Positions 17,272-26,520 of a DNA stretch of 53,373 bases are shown piece by piece (positions within the stretch are counted from its first letter, which is position 1; every line of letters begins with the position of its first letter). The stretch spans positions 1 through 53,373 of the forward strand of contig CAZCLA010000023.1 in assembly GCA_964499285.1 (NCBI GenBank), read 5' to 3'. Source of the stretch: JAGFIY01 sp964499285. Its GTDB lineage: Bacteria > Bacteroidota > Ignavibacteria > Ignavibacteriales > Melioribacteraceae. The notes beneath the pieces were generated by a model. It saw nothing but the letters and a program-made list of their open reading frames with translations. It ran no database searches and was not told where the DNA came from. Made by a program: the position numbers and the translations under genes.

Positions 17272-20200
17272 ATGAAACAGTCCACTGAGACTGAAAATAA
17301 TTATAACATTACGCAGCTAAAGAAAAAGCTGACCAAGCTCGAAGAAGAAAATGAAATTTTAAAAAGAGTTTCGAAAATTAATACCGATCTCTTCGAATTG
17401 GTTCCAACCGGATTGTACCGCACAACTCCTGATGGAAGGATTCTAAACGTCAATAAGGCATTTTGTGAATTGCTCGGATTCGAAAATAAGGAAGAAGTAA
17501 TCAATCTAAATGCGCTGGATTTATATGAAAATCCGGATCATAGAAAATCACTAAACGAAAAGGTATTAGCCGGGGAATCACTTGCGGATTATGATGCTGT
17601 TCTTAAGAGAAAAGACGGCCAAAGGATCTGGGCAAAGATCACCGCTCAAACAGTGCGTGATAACGAAGGTAATGTGATTTTCTATGAAGGAAATATCCGA
17701 GATATTTCTGAATTGAAATTTGCTAATGCGTTACTGAAAGAAAGCGAGAATCGATATCAATTAGTAATTGAAAAAGCTCATGAAGGAATTTATATAATTC
17801 AACAACGATGTTTTGTTTTTGTAAACGAAGCTTTTTCTAATATGCTTGGTTATAAAAGGAATGAACTGATTGGAAGAGATTTTATAGATGTTCTAGCCCC
17901 TGATCAAATTGAATTAGTTAATTCAAGATATCGAAACCGGTTAAAAGGAATAGAGCAACCAAAAAATTACGAGATAAGACTTCTACATAAAGCCGGAACC
18001 ATAATAACAGGAATGATGAGCGTAGATATAATCGATTATCAGGGATCGCCTTCCACTTTTGGTGTGATTAAAGATATAACTGAAAAGAAAAAAATCGAGG
18101 ATCGTTTACGTGAAAACGAAGCATTGTATAAATCGTTGATAAATGCCCCGGATGATGTAATATATGTTTTAGATACTAATGGAACTTTCTGCGATGTAAA
18201 TGAAGCGATGTTAAAAATCACCGGCAAAAAAAGAGAAGATATTATCGGCAAACACTATAGTTCTATTTTTGAGGAACAAAGTTTTAATATTACAAAAACT
18301 ATTATCGAAAAAGTTAAGAAAGAGAAAAAAGCATCTAGAAGCGAGTCATCACGCTTCGACAGAACTTGGGATAACAGTTACAATCCGATATTTACAGATG
18401 CCGGCGAAGTTGATAAAATAGCGGTATTCTCAAGAGATATAACAGATTATATAATAATTCAAAACTCACTCAAAGAAACTGAAGCCGAACTCAACGGTGT
18501 GATTGCTTCTGTGCCGGATGTACTGTGGAGCAATAAAATTGATGAGAACGGAAAATATCTATATGCATTTTATTCTCCGGTTATTAAAAACCTAACGGGT
18601 AAATCCTACAAATACTTTGCAGGAAATCCGGATAATTTCTGGAATATTGTTCACCAAGATGACGTGGATGGAATAAAGGCTAAATACAAAAAATGCATGA
18701 ATGAGCTATCCGAGTTTCACGAAAATTTCAGAATTAAACGTGCAAACAACAAATTTGGATGGATAAGGGCGACAGTTCATTTTGAGAAATCAGATAAAAA
18801 AATAACAAATGTTTACGGATTGTTCACTGATATAACCGAACAAGTAGAAACAAATCTCATGAACAATGCACTTTACGATATCTCCGAAGCAGTCAATACT
18901 TCTGCGGATTTAAATTCATTGTTCAAAAAAATACATTCGATAGTTAAACAGTTGATGCCGGCGGATAATTTCTATATTTCACTTTATGAAGAAGAAAATG
19001 ATCTCATCTCGTTTCCGTATTATGTAGATCAATATGATGAAGCACCGCCACCAACAAAACCGGGGAAAGGGCTGACTGAATACGTAATATTCAAAGGCAA
19101 GGATATACTCGTCAATAAAGAAATGGATGAGAAGTTAAGAAAATCCGGTGATGTTGAGCTTGTAGGAGAACCCCAAGCAATCTGGATGGGAATTTGTCTA
19201 AAGCTTGAAAACAATTCAATCGGTGCAATGGTTCTCCAAGATTATGAAAATGAAAAAGCTTACGGAGAGCGGGAGAAAAAGATTCTCATATTTGTTTCGG
19301 AGCAGATTGCTGCTGCAATTGAAAGAGTAAGAACTGCGGAAAAACTTAGAAGGAGTGAACGCGGTTATAGAGCTATTTATGAAAATGCACATGACGGAAT
19401 AATAATTTTTGATCCGCATAAAAGAGTCATTCTTGATGCAAATCTTCAAGCTGCTGTTTTGTATGGATTTAATCTGGAAATACTAAAGAGCGTAAGACTT
19501 GAAGCGATAATTCAAAATGATGTTCTCAAGAAAATGATGAAATCATTAGTTTCCGAAGCCGGAAAAATTGTGAGTGTCGAATCCACTTTTGAGCAGAATG
19601 GACGTGAGAAAATATTTATAGAAAGTAATCTATCCAGAATAAACTACAATGGCGTCGATGCAGTTCTTGCAATTCAGCGAAATATTACGGGGCGAAAGAA
19701 GATTGAGAATGAGCTTAAAGAATATATTGAAAAATTAGAACTGACTACCATACAGCTTGAAGATAATTCCAGAAGACTGCAAAATCTAAATAAACAGCTT
19801 GAGGAAAGTAGAGAGGAATTAAAAATTCTAAACTCACAAAAGGACGTATTCTTCTCAATTATTGCTCATGACCTCAAAAGTCCTTTTACTTCTTTGCTTG
19901 GCTTCACACAATATCTTATTCAAGAATATGATTCGCTAAGTAAAGAAGAAATAAGAGAGTTCACATTCAATATTGATAAATCGGCGAGACATGTTTATAA
20001 TCTCCTCGAAAACTTACTTCAATGGTCGAGAATTAAAACCGGCAGAATGGAATTTGCTCAAGTAAAAATCGATATTCATGATATTGCATCGGAAGTGATA
20101 AATCTTTATCAGCCAAATGCGATGAGAAAGAAAATAAAATTAATAAATAGTGTGCCATCCAAGATTGTTGCCTTTGCTGATAATTATATGATAAATACTG

Positions 20201-20520
20201 TGTTCCGAAACTTGATAGCAAATGCAATAAAATTTACTAATGCAAACGGTTCAATTACTGTTTCGGCAGAAAGGCAAGGAAATAATGTTGAAATTAAAAT
20301 TCTCGATACCGGGGTTGGAATAGCTGAAGAGGATATCGAAAAATTATTTAAAATAGACGAACATTATACAACAATAGGCACAGAAAACGAAAAGGGAACC
20401 GGATTAGGTTTGATCCTCTGTAAAGAATTTATAGAAAAAAATAGCGGAACAATTAGAGTAGAAAGCGAACTTAATTCGGGAACAACATTCATTATTACCC
20501 TACCGGCACCAGTTAAATAA
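17272..20520 (+). CDS. Multi-PAS/GAF sensor histidine kinase
   Basis: A soluble 1082-residue hybrid of sensor domains and a kinase core. In order: a short coiled coil, PAS (41-150), PAS (162-272), PAS (284-392), PAS (404-523), GAF (535-685), PAS (698-808), a coiled coil, HisKA (857-925) with the phospho-acceptor His in 'IIAHDLKSPF' near 866, and a HATPase domain (965-1080) with N box 'FRNLIANAIKFTNANG', G1 'LDTGVGIAEED' and G2 'KGTGLGL'. No membrane helix and no receiver is present, so it senses cytoplasmic cues and passes phosphate to a separate regulator, none of which is adjacent. It lies between the NHL/TPR gene and the Na/Pi cotransporter gene. Confidence 0.95.
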   Translation: MKQSTETENNYNITQLKKKLTKLEEENEILKRVSKINTDLFELVPTGLYRTTPDGRILNVNKAFCELLGFENKEEVINLNALDLYENPDHRKSLNEKVLAGESLADYDAVLKRKDGQRIWAKITAQTVRDNEGNVIFYEGNIRDISELKFANALLKESENRYQLVIEKAHEGIYIIQQRCFVFVNEAFSNMLGYKRNELIGRDFIDVLAPDQIELVNSRYRNRLKGIEQPKNYEIRLLHKAGTIITGMMSVDIIDYQGSPSTFGVIKDITEKKKIEDRLRENEALYKSLINAPDDVIYVLDTNGTFCDVNEAMLKITGKKREDIIGKHYSSIFEEQSFNITKTIIEKVKKEKKASRSESSRFDRTWDNSYNPIFTDAGEVDKIAVFSRDITDYIIIQNSLKETEAELNGVIASVPDVLWSNKIDENGKYLYAFYSPVIKNLTGKSYKYFAGNPDNFWNIVHQDDVDGIKAKYKKCMNELSEFHENFRIKRANNKFGWIRATVHFEKSDKKITNVYGLFTDITEQVETNLMNNALYDISEAVNTSADLNSLFKKIHSIVKQLMPADNFYISLYEEENDLISFPYYVDQYDEAPPPTKPGKGLTEYVIFKGKDILVNKEMDEKLRKSGDVELVGEPQAIWMGICLKLENNSIGAMVLQDYENEKAYGEREKKILIFVSEQIAAAIERVRTAEKLRRSERGYRAIYENAHDGIIIFDPHKRVILDANLQAAVLYGFNLEILKSVRLEAIIQNDVLKKMMKSLVSEAGKIVSVESTFEQNGREKIFIESNLSRINYNGVDAVLAIQRNITGRKKIENELKEYIEKLELTTIQLEDNSRRLQNLNKQLEESREELKILNSQKDVFFSIIAHDLKSPFTSLLGFTQYLIQEYDSLSKEEIREFTFNIDKSARHVYNLLENLLQWSRIKTGRMEFAQVKIDIHDIASEVINLYQPNAMRKKIKLINSVPSKIVAFADNYMINTVFRNLIANAIKFTNANGSITVSAERQGNNVEIKILDTGVGIAEEDIEKLFKIDEHYTTIGTENEKGTGLGLILCKEFIEKNSGTIRVESELNSGTTFIITLPAPVK

Positions 20521-20554
20521 TTTTTTCTTCCTTTCATTTTTCCTATAATTAGTC

Positions 20555-22357
20555 ATGAAAATTTCCAAGTATGTATTTTTATTTATAATTACGATTGCTC
20601 TTGCAGCGGCTTTAATTTTTCTTCCGGAAGCAAATGAAATTCTATACGGAGTCGCGATTCTTCTTTTCGGGGTGTTAACTTTGGAAAGGGGAGTAAATAA
20701 GCTTGCCGGATCATTCCTCAGGAAATTTCTTAAAAGAACAACATCAACGATTAACAGAAGTATTTGGTTCGGGATCATTTCTACATCTCTGCTTCAGTCA
20801 AGCGCTCTTGTCTCATTGGTTTCGATCTCGTTTTTAAGTGCAGGACTTATAACGCTTATATCGGGAATAGGTATAATCTTCGGTGCAAACATCGGAACGA
20901 CGACCGGTGCGTGGTTGATTTCTTATCTCGGACTAAAAGTAAATATTTCATCGTTCGCTTTGCCAATGGTGGTGTTTGGTGTGTTATTTCTGTTGCAGAG
21001 AGGAAATTATCTAAAAGGAATAGGCGGATTCATCGCAGGTGTAGGGTTTCTCTTTCTCGGTATTCATTTTATGAAATTGGGATTCGCTACTTATACATCA
21101 TCAATTAATTTAGCTCAATATGCATTACCGGGATTTTGGGGAGCAATAGTTTATGTTGGTTTTGGTATTTTGATTACGATTCTTATGCAATCAAGTCATG
21201 GATCACTTGCTATAATTCTTACGGCACTTTCATTTGATCAAATAACATATCACAATGCATTGGCTCTCGCAATAGGAGCAAATATTGGTACGACATTCAC
21301 TGCATTCTTAGGAGCTCTCGGTTCAAATGTGGAAGGTAAGAGATTGGCAATTGCACATTTCGTGTTCAACTTGATCACTGGTATTATCGCAATTGTGTTT
21401 ATAAACCAGTTTCAAATAGCTGTTAATTTTTTAAGCAGCAAGATTGGCATTGAACCCGATGATTATGTATTAAAGCTTTCCATGTTTCATACTATGTTTA
21501 ATTTAGTCGGTGTTCTTATTATGCTTCCTTTCATTAAAAATCTTGCCTCCCAGCTTACAAAAAGAGTCATGGACCGAACTAAAATTGATATTTCGGAACC
21601 TAAATATCTTAACGAATCTGTTTTGAAATATCCGGAATCGGCAGTAGCAGCACTCCTTCTAGAAACCCGCCATTTATTCCACAACGCCTTCGAAATTATT
21701 GCGCATGGATTGAATCTCCATAGAACAGATATATTTTCGGATAAAAAGCTTAAGCAGATTGTCTCTAGTTCAAACAAAGTGATGATGGTAAATATTGACG
21801 ACATATATTTCAGAAAGGTGAAGTCAATCTATAATAAGATAATTGAGTTTGCTACAATCTCGCAGAGCGGAATAATGGAGGAGAGATACGTTAATAAAAT
21901 TCACGAGATTAAAGTTGCGAGCAGATATATTGTTGAGATCGTTAAGCACATAAAAACTCTTCAACCCAATTTTGCAAAGTATATTGTATCAGATAACGAG
22001 TACATCAATAAGGAATATAACATACTTAGACAAAAAGTCGCAAAAGCAATGCGCGAAATTTACCGTTCGTATGATACGGAGAATATTAATCAACAATACG
22101 ATAAACTCTCAAAACTCAAAAGGAATGCAAGGCTTCATGATGTTTTACTGAACGGGGGTCTGGATAGTTTAATTCGTGAGAAATTAATATTGACAGAAAT
22201 GGCAACGTCTTTGATGAACGACAGTGGTCTTATAAAACGAATAATCGAAAAATTAATTGAAGTTGCAGAACTGCTTTACTTCGATAAAGATACTGTGCTG
22301 CTCACAGAATATCATAACGAATTTGAGCAATCGGACGAAAAATACTTCGATCAGTGA
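20555..22357 (+). CDS. Na+/Pi cotransporter family protein with PhoU-like domain
   Basis: The 600-residue protein has the two inverted Na_Pi_cotrans repeats in its first ~320 residues, each with a QSS motif ('LLQSSALVSLVS' near 88 and 'LMQSSHGSLAIIL' near 211), and about eight membrane helices. Residues about 340-590 are helical and resemble the PhoU-like C-terminal domain of bacterial NptA/YjbB relatives. These proteins move phosphate with sodium across the inner membrane, and the PhoU-like part probably regulates flux. It starts 34 bases after the histidine kinase gene, which could place it under the same promoter. No pst or phoB genes are in view. Confidence 0.92.
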   Translation: MKISKYVFLFIITIALAAALIFLPEANEILYGVAILLFGVLTLERGVNKLAGSFLRKFLKRTTSTINRSIWFGIISTSLLQSSALVSLVSISFLSAGLITLISGIGIIFGANIGTTTGAWLISYLGLKVNISSFALPMVVFGVLFLLQRGNYLKGIGGFIAGVGFLFLGIHFMKLGFATYTSSINLAQYALPGFWGAIVYVGFGILITILMQSSHGSLAIILTALSFDQITYHNALALAIGANIGTTFTAFLGALGSNVEGKRLAIAHFVFNLITGIIAIVFINQFQIAVNFLSSKIGIEPDDYVLKLSMFHTMFNLVGVLIMLPFIKNLASQLTKRVMDRTKIDISEPKYLNESVLKYPESAVAALLLETRHLFHNAFEIIAHGLNLHRTDIFSDKKLKQIVSSSNKVMMVNIDDIYFRKVKSIYNKIIEFATISQSGIMEERYVNKIHEIKVASRYIVEIVKHIKTLQPNFAKYIVSDNEYINKEYNILRQKVAKAMREIYRSYDTENINQQYDKLSKLKRNARLHDVLLNGGLDSLIREKLILTEMATSLMNDSGLIKRIIEKLIEVAELLYFDKDTVLLTEYHNEFEQSDEKYFDQ

Positions 22358-22527
22358 CCTAACAATTTTTATTCTCAATCGAGTTATGTTAATACCTAAA
22401 ATCAATTCATAAGCTGCAATAGTTCTTCATTTATGCCCTCGCACAATTTTCAACTGAATGCAACAATTTGTATTTTCCCTCGGTATAATTTGTTTTCGGA
22501 TAAAATATCTTAAAAAAGGGAGGTCAA

Positions 22528-23103
22528 ATGAAAAATATTTTGCATTCAGTATTGCTTGCTATTTTGTTGTCAGTAAGTTTAGCGCTTAACATATTTGCAA
22601 GTGAAGGAGACAAGGTCGAAAATTTTGTTCTAAAAGATTATAACGGAACCGAACATTCTCTTAGTGATTACAAAGATTCAAAGGCAATTGTAATACTTTT
22701 CGTGGCGACTCAGTGTCCGGTCTCCAATGCTTATAATTCAAGAATGGCAGCCCTTCATCAAAAATATTCTGAAAAGGAAATTGCTTTTGTAGGAATCAAT
22801 TCGAATAAGCAGGAGAATGCAGAAGAAGTAAAAAATCATGCTGAGGAAAACGGATTGAACTTCACGATTCTCAAAGATCCCAACAATATTATCGCGGATA
22901 AATTCAATGCTCAAGTGACACCGGAGATTTTTGTTTTGAGTCCCGATTTAGAAATTCTGTACCACGGACGAATAGACGATTCGCAGCGAGAGAAGGAAGT
23001 CACATCCAATGATCTCGAGTCCGCACTTGATGCAATTCTTGCCGGAGAAGAAGTTAGTGTTAAAACAACCAAGGCTTTCGGATGCACGATAAAAAGAATC
23101 TAA
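22528..23103 (+). CDS. Exported redoxin (AhpC/TSA-like thiol protein)
   Basis: 191 residues with a signal peptide (about 1-25) and a redoxin/AhpC-TSA fold. The active-site region reads 'VATQCPVSNAY' with a single reactive Cys (C63), the pattern of the exported redoxin family rather than CxxC thioredoxins. A second Cys near the C-terminus (C186, in 'FGCTIKR') is also typical of that family. It is predicted to act in the periplasm on thiols or peroxide. A strong GGGAGG site precedes the ATG. The next gene, a TlpA-like thioredoxin, starts inside its last codons, so the two form a redox pair. Confidence 0.88.
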   Translation: MKNILHSVLLAILLSVSLALNIFASEGDKVENFVLKDYNGTEHSLSDYKDSKAIVILFVATQCPVSNAYNSRMAALHQKYSEKEIAFVGINSNKQENAEEVKNHAEENGLNFTILKDPNNIIADKFNAQVTPEIFVLSPDLEILYHGRIDDSQREKEVTSNDLESALDAILAGEEVSVKTTKAFGCTIKRI

Positions 23104-23588
23104 TCATAATAGTAATAACAGTTTTATTTTTTGCCGTAGGAAAATTAACGGCACAGCAGCAATCTGAAATAAAACTTATTGATAAATCAGAACTTGAAAA
23201 AATAATTGAACAAAGAGAGGGAAAACCTCTCTTTGTCAATCTGTGGGCGACTTGGTGTGTGCCATGTCGGGAAGAATTCCCGTCACTTATAAAATTAAGC
23301 GAAAAATATTCTGGAAGGATTGATTTAATTGCTATAAGTGTCGATTATCCGGATGAAATCGAATCTAAAATAATCCCATTCTTATCCAACTTTAATGTAA
23401 ACTTTCCCGTCTATGTTAACGGTTTTGAAAGGCAAGAGGACATGATAAATTACTTAAATGAGAGTTGGTTTGGATCTCTGCCGGCGACCTTTATCTACGA
23501 CGATGCAGGAAAACAGCAATTTTTTTTAAACGGAAAAGAAGAATTTGAATTTTTTGCCGAAAAGATCGAAACACTTTTGGAAAAATAG
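23082..23588 (+). CDS. TlpA-like periplasmic thioredoxin
   Basis: A 168-residue thioredoxin-fold protein with a signal peptide (about residues 1-25, ending Leu-Thr-Ala-Gln) and a WCVPC active site at 58-62. The cis-Pro lies in 'GSLPATFIY' near 135. TlpA/ResA relatives reduce periplasmic disulfides, for example during cytochrome c or copper-site assembly. The ATG at 23082 lies 22 bases inside the preceding redoxin gene in another frame; it is chosen because the signal peptide begins there. The overlap suggests translational coupling. Confidence 0.92.
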   Translation: MHDKKNLIIIVITVLFFAVGKLTAQQQSEIKLIDKSELEKIIEQREGKPLFVNLWATWCVPCREEFPSLIKLSEKYSGRIDLIAISVDYPDEIESKIIPFLSNFNVNFPVYVNGFERQEDMINYLNESWFGSLPATFIYDDAGKQQFFLNGKEEFEFFAEKIETLLEK

Positions 23589-23726
23589 AGTTTGAAAAAA
23601 CAATAATTTTGTCTTAAAGAACGAGACGATATTCCTCCTTATTGTCAACTCGCACGCATCTTACCGAATATGAATTGGAATCTAATTTTGCTATTTTTTT
23701 AAAATTGATTAAAACTTGATTAACTG

Positions 23727-24923
23727 ATGCGGAAAAAAGCCTCCTTAGTTGTTGTATTCACGACTGTGTTTATTGATTTAATGGGTTTCGGAATACTCAT
23801 CCCAATTCTTCCAGCATTTGCCTCAAGAAATTTGGGAATTACTGATACCGAAATTGGAATTATTGTTGCATCTTATTCTTTTATGCAATTTTTATTTAAC
23901 CCGATCCTTGGTAAAATTTCAGATAGAATCGGAAGACGACCGATAATTCTTGTAACACTGCTTATCACAGCAATTTCTTATCTGATATTTTCGATTGCAG
24001 AATCGTTTATTATTCTTTTACTCTCAAGAATGTTTGCCGGGCTTGGCGGAAGTAATATAAGTGTTGCTCAAGCATATATTGCTGATATAACTTCAAAGCA
24101 GGACAGATCGAAGGGAATGGGCTTGATTGGAGCTGCATTCGGACTTGGTTTTCTTTTCGGTCCACTAATCGGGGGAATTCTGGCAAAATTTAGTTATGCT
24201 GTCTGTGGTTACGGAGCAGCAGGATTTTCACTCCTTGCTTTTATCTTTGCCGTGACCTCACTTCCGGAATCTCTCAAAATCAAAAGCAGTTTGGATGTGA
24301 AAATGAAAATCACATTAATCGATTTTGCATTTACACTTAGAGTACTTAAAAACAAAGTGCTTGGTTTATATGTGATCATATTTTTTATAGTTATTTTCTC
24401 GATGGCAAATATTTACGGTACTTTCGCGATACTCGGATTAAAACATTACGGATTCACGGATCAACAAAACGGCTATTTGTTCGGAATTATAGGATTGGTC
24501 GGAGCAATTATGCAGGGATATGCAGTGAGAATAATTGCAAAAAAATTCGATGACAGAACCATTTTGCTTTCAGGTATCTTTTTCACGATTCTGGGCTTAG
24601 GTTTTCTTCCGTATGGATTTAATTTTTTTGGGATGATTTTTGTTGTTATTATCCTTGCAATTGGGACGGGAATTCTTCAACCTGCATTGTTGAGTTTAAT
24701 TTCGAGATTTGCACCTGATAAGAAACAAGGTGCGGTTTTGGGTGTAAATCAATCTCTGTCTGCTCTTGCTCGTGTACTGGGTCCTTTATGGGGAGGAATA
24801 AGCTTTGATATTCTTGGCTATCAAGCACCATTTTTGACAGGTGCGTTCTTCACTGCAATTGCATTTATTGTAGCATATTTGTTTATTAAACCACAAAAAA
24901 TGGTAACTGTAGAAAATGTTTAA
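23727..24923 (+). CDS. MFS drug/solute exporter (TCR/Tet-like)
   Basis: 398 residues with twelve predicted membrane helices. Motif A between TM2 and TM3 is clear ('GKISDRIGRRPIIL', near 72-85), and the first helix 'VFIDLMGFGILIPILPAFA' is typical of the TCR/Tet-like drug:H+ antiporter branch. It probably exports a small molecule across the inner membrane; substrate unknown. It overlaps the next gene, a tRNA-dihydrouridine synthase, by 8 bases, so it is the head of the run that continues through dus, the PAP2-like gene and polX to apt. Confidence 0.92.
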   Translation: MRKKASLVVVFTTVFIDLMGFGILIPILPAFASRNLGITDTEIGIIVASYSFMQFLFNPILGKISDRIGRRPIILVTLLITAISYLIFSIAESFIILLLSRMFAGLGGSNISVAQAYIADITSKQDRSKGMGLIGAAFGLGFLFGPLIGGILAKFSYAVCGYGAAGFSLLAFIFAVTSLPESLKIKSSLDVKMKITLIDFAFTLRVLKNKVLGLYVIIFFIVIFSMANIYGTFAILGLKHYGFTDQQNGYLFGIIGLVGAIMQGYAVRIIAKKFDDRTILLSGIFFTILGLGFLPYGFNFFGMIFVVIILAIGTGILQPALLSLISRFAPDKKQGAVLGVNQSLSALARVLGPLWGGISFDILGYQAPFLTGAFFTAIAFIVAYLFIKPQKMVTVENV

Positions 24924-25929
24924 AATAAATAATTTAGAAATTGATAAAGCGCTGCTTCTGGCTCCAATGGAGGATATTACGGGTGTTCCATTCAGAAGGT
25001 TGTGTAAGGAGATGGGTGCAGATGTCGTTTACACGGAATTTGTAAACAGTGACGGTTTGATTAGAAACAATAGAAAAACTGCCGACAAAATGAAAATAAC
25101 AGAATTCGAACGTCCGGTTGGAATTCAAATTTACGGCGGCGAAATTGAACCGATGGTTGAAGCAGCGAAGATTTCCGAGAAACTAAAGCCGGATATAATT
25201 GATATTAACGCCGGCTGCTGGGTAAAGAAAATTGCAAAACGTGGGGCGGGTGCTGGTTTACTGAAAGACCCTAACTACATGGAAAAAATGGTTAGATCAA
25301 TAGTTGATGCTGTTGATATTCCCGTTACGGTAAAAACACGACTCGGTTGGGATGAAGAAAATATTTTCATTCTTGAAATCGCAAAAAGAATTGAAGATGC
25401 CGGTGCAAAAGCTCTTACGGTCCATTGCAGAACTAGAAGTCAAGGTCACAGCGGGGACGCGGATTGGAGCTGGATTCCGAGGATCAAAGAGGTTGTTGAT
25501 ATTCCTGTTATTCTTAATGGTGGAATTTTTTCCCCTGAAGATGTCAAACGCGCTTTTGACGAAACAAATGCGGATGGAGTGATGATTGCACGAGGCGCCA
25601 TCGGAAATCCTTGGATTTTTGAACAAGCTAAAGAATTACTCGAAACAGGTAGCGTGAGAACTGAAGTAACTCACACCGAAAGAATTGAAACAATCCTGAA
25701 GCATCTCCGGTATGAGTTGGAAGAAAAAGACGAACGACGAGCAATTATCCCGTTTAGAAAATATTATACGGGTTATCTTAAAGGATTGTACAACGCATCA
25801 AAAATTCGTCAGCAGATTATGCAGATTGTTACATACGGAGATTTGGAAAAATTACTATACGATTATTTGAAAGAACTTGAATCGCACGATAATTTGATTT
25901 TATCAAATAATGATATCGAAAAAAATTGA
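24916..25929 (+). CDS. dusB: tRNA-dihydrouridine synthase (DusB-like)
   Basis: A 337-residue flavoenzyme that reduces uridine to dihydrouridine in the tRNA D-loop using FMN and NADPH. The TIM-barrel landmarks are present: 'LAPMEDITGVPFRRLC', 'VGIQIYGG', the catalytic Cys in 'NAGCWVKK' (C101), 'VTVKTRLGW', 'LTVHCRTRSQGHSG' and 'DGVMIARGAIGNPWIF'. The residue after the catalytic Cys is Trp (W102), where most Dus proteins I know have Pro. The C-terminal helical domain is complete. It overlaps the upstream MFS gene by 8 bases and the next gene by 4 via a TTG start. Confidence 0.94.
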   Translation: MFKINNLEIDKALLLAPMEDITGVPFRRLCKEMGADVVYTEFVNSDGLIRNNRKTADKMKITEFERPVGIQIYGGEIEPMVEAAKISEKLKPDIIDINAGCWVKKIAKRGAGAGLLKDPNYMEKMVRSIVDAVDIPVTVKTRLGWDEENIFILEIAKRIEDAGAKALTVHCRTRSQGHSGDADWSWIPRIKEVVDIPVILNGGIFSPEDVKRAFDETNADGVMIARGAIGNPWIFEQAKELLETGSVRTEVTHTERIETILKHLRYELEEKDERRAIIPFRKYYTGYLKGLYNASKIRQQIMQIVTYGDLEKLLYDYLKELESHDNLILSNNDIEKN

Positions 25930-26513
25930 GTTCAAACAAACACAAGTCTGCTAGGATAATATCCGTGCTGCTCGTTCCGCCTTCGGCTTTGCTGCTGATT
26001 TTTGTTTTTATAGCGATAAAATTTGCACAAAATATTGAATCGCGTTTGTTGATAATTGGAACCGCATTATTATTAGGATTTCTCTTGCCGATTTATATTT
26101 TTTTTCGCTTAAGGCAAAACGGAATTATTGATGATAATGAAGCCGAGATTAAAGAACAACGGAAACTTCCTTACATAGCCGCCGGGTTTCTATGTCTAGT
26201 TTCAATTCTCATATTGTACTTTATTACACCTTATGAAACACTCGCAATAAAACTTTGGTTAGTTTATTTATTTAATGCAATTACGATCTTTATAATTAAT
26301 CGATACTGGAAAATAAGCGCCCATGCTCTTGGAGTTATGACTCCAATATTTTTTTTAATTTACTTCCTCGGCATTTATTATATACTTTTATTTCCGATCA
26401 TTATTTTGGTTGGATGGGCGAGATATTATTTGAAGCTTCATACAATCCCTCAAATTTTTTGGGGAAGTGTTCTAGGAATTGTTAATGTATTAATCGTCTT
26501 TAATTTATTTTAG
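25926..26513 (+). CDS. Membrane protein resembling PAP2 phosphatases, active site incomplete
   Basis: 195 residues and about six membrane helices. The second half recalls the PAP2/type-2 phosphatidic acid phosphatase fold: 'WKISAHALG' (128-136) stands where PSGH lies, and 'WARYYLKLHTIPQ' (164-176) resembles the SRx5HxxxD motif, with H172 kept but the final Asp replaced by Gln. Either the protein is a non-catalytic relative or it uses different residues. The likely TTG start overlaps the dus stop codon (TTGA). Its product would sit in the inner membrane. The call is tentative. Confidence 0.6.
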   Translation: MSSNKHKSARIISVLLVPPSALLLIFVFIAIKFAQNIESRLLIIGTALLLGFLLPIYIFFRLRQNGIIDDNEAEIKEQRKLPYIAAGFLCLVSILILYFITPYETLAIKLWLVYLFNAITIFIINRYWKISAHALGVMTPIFFLIYFLGIYYILLFPIIILVGWARYYLKLHTIPQIFWGSVLGIVNVLIVFNLF

Positions 26514-26520
26514 GTGAAAT

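Noticed and set aside
22484..22489. TATAAT upstream of the redoxin gene as a promoter.
   Set aside because: There is no acceptable -35 or Bacteroidota-type -33 element at the right spacing; in AT-rich DNA a lone TATAAT is weak evidence.
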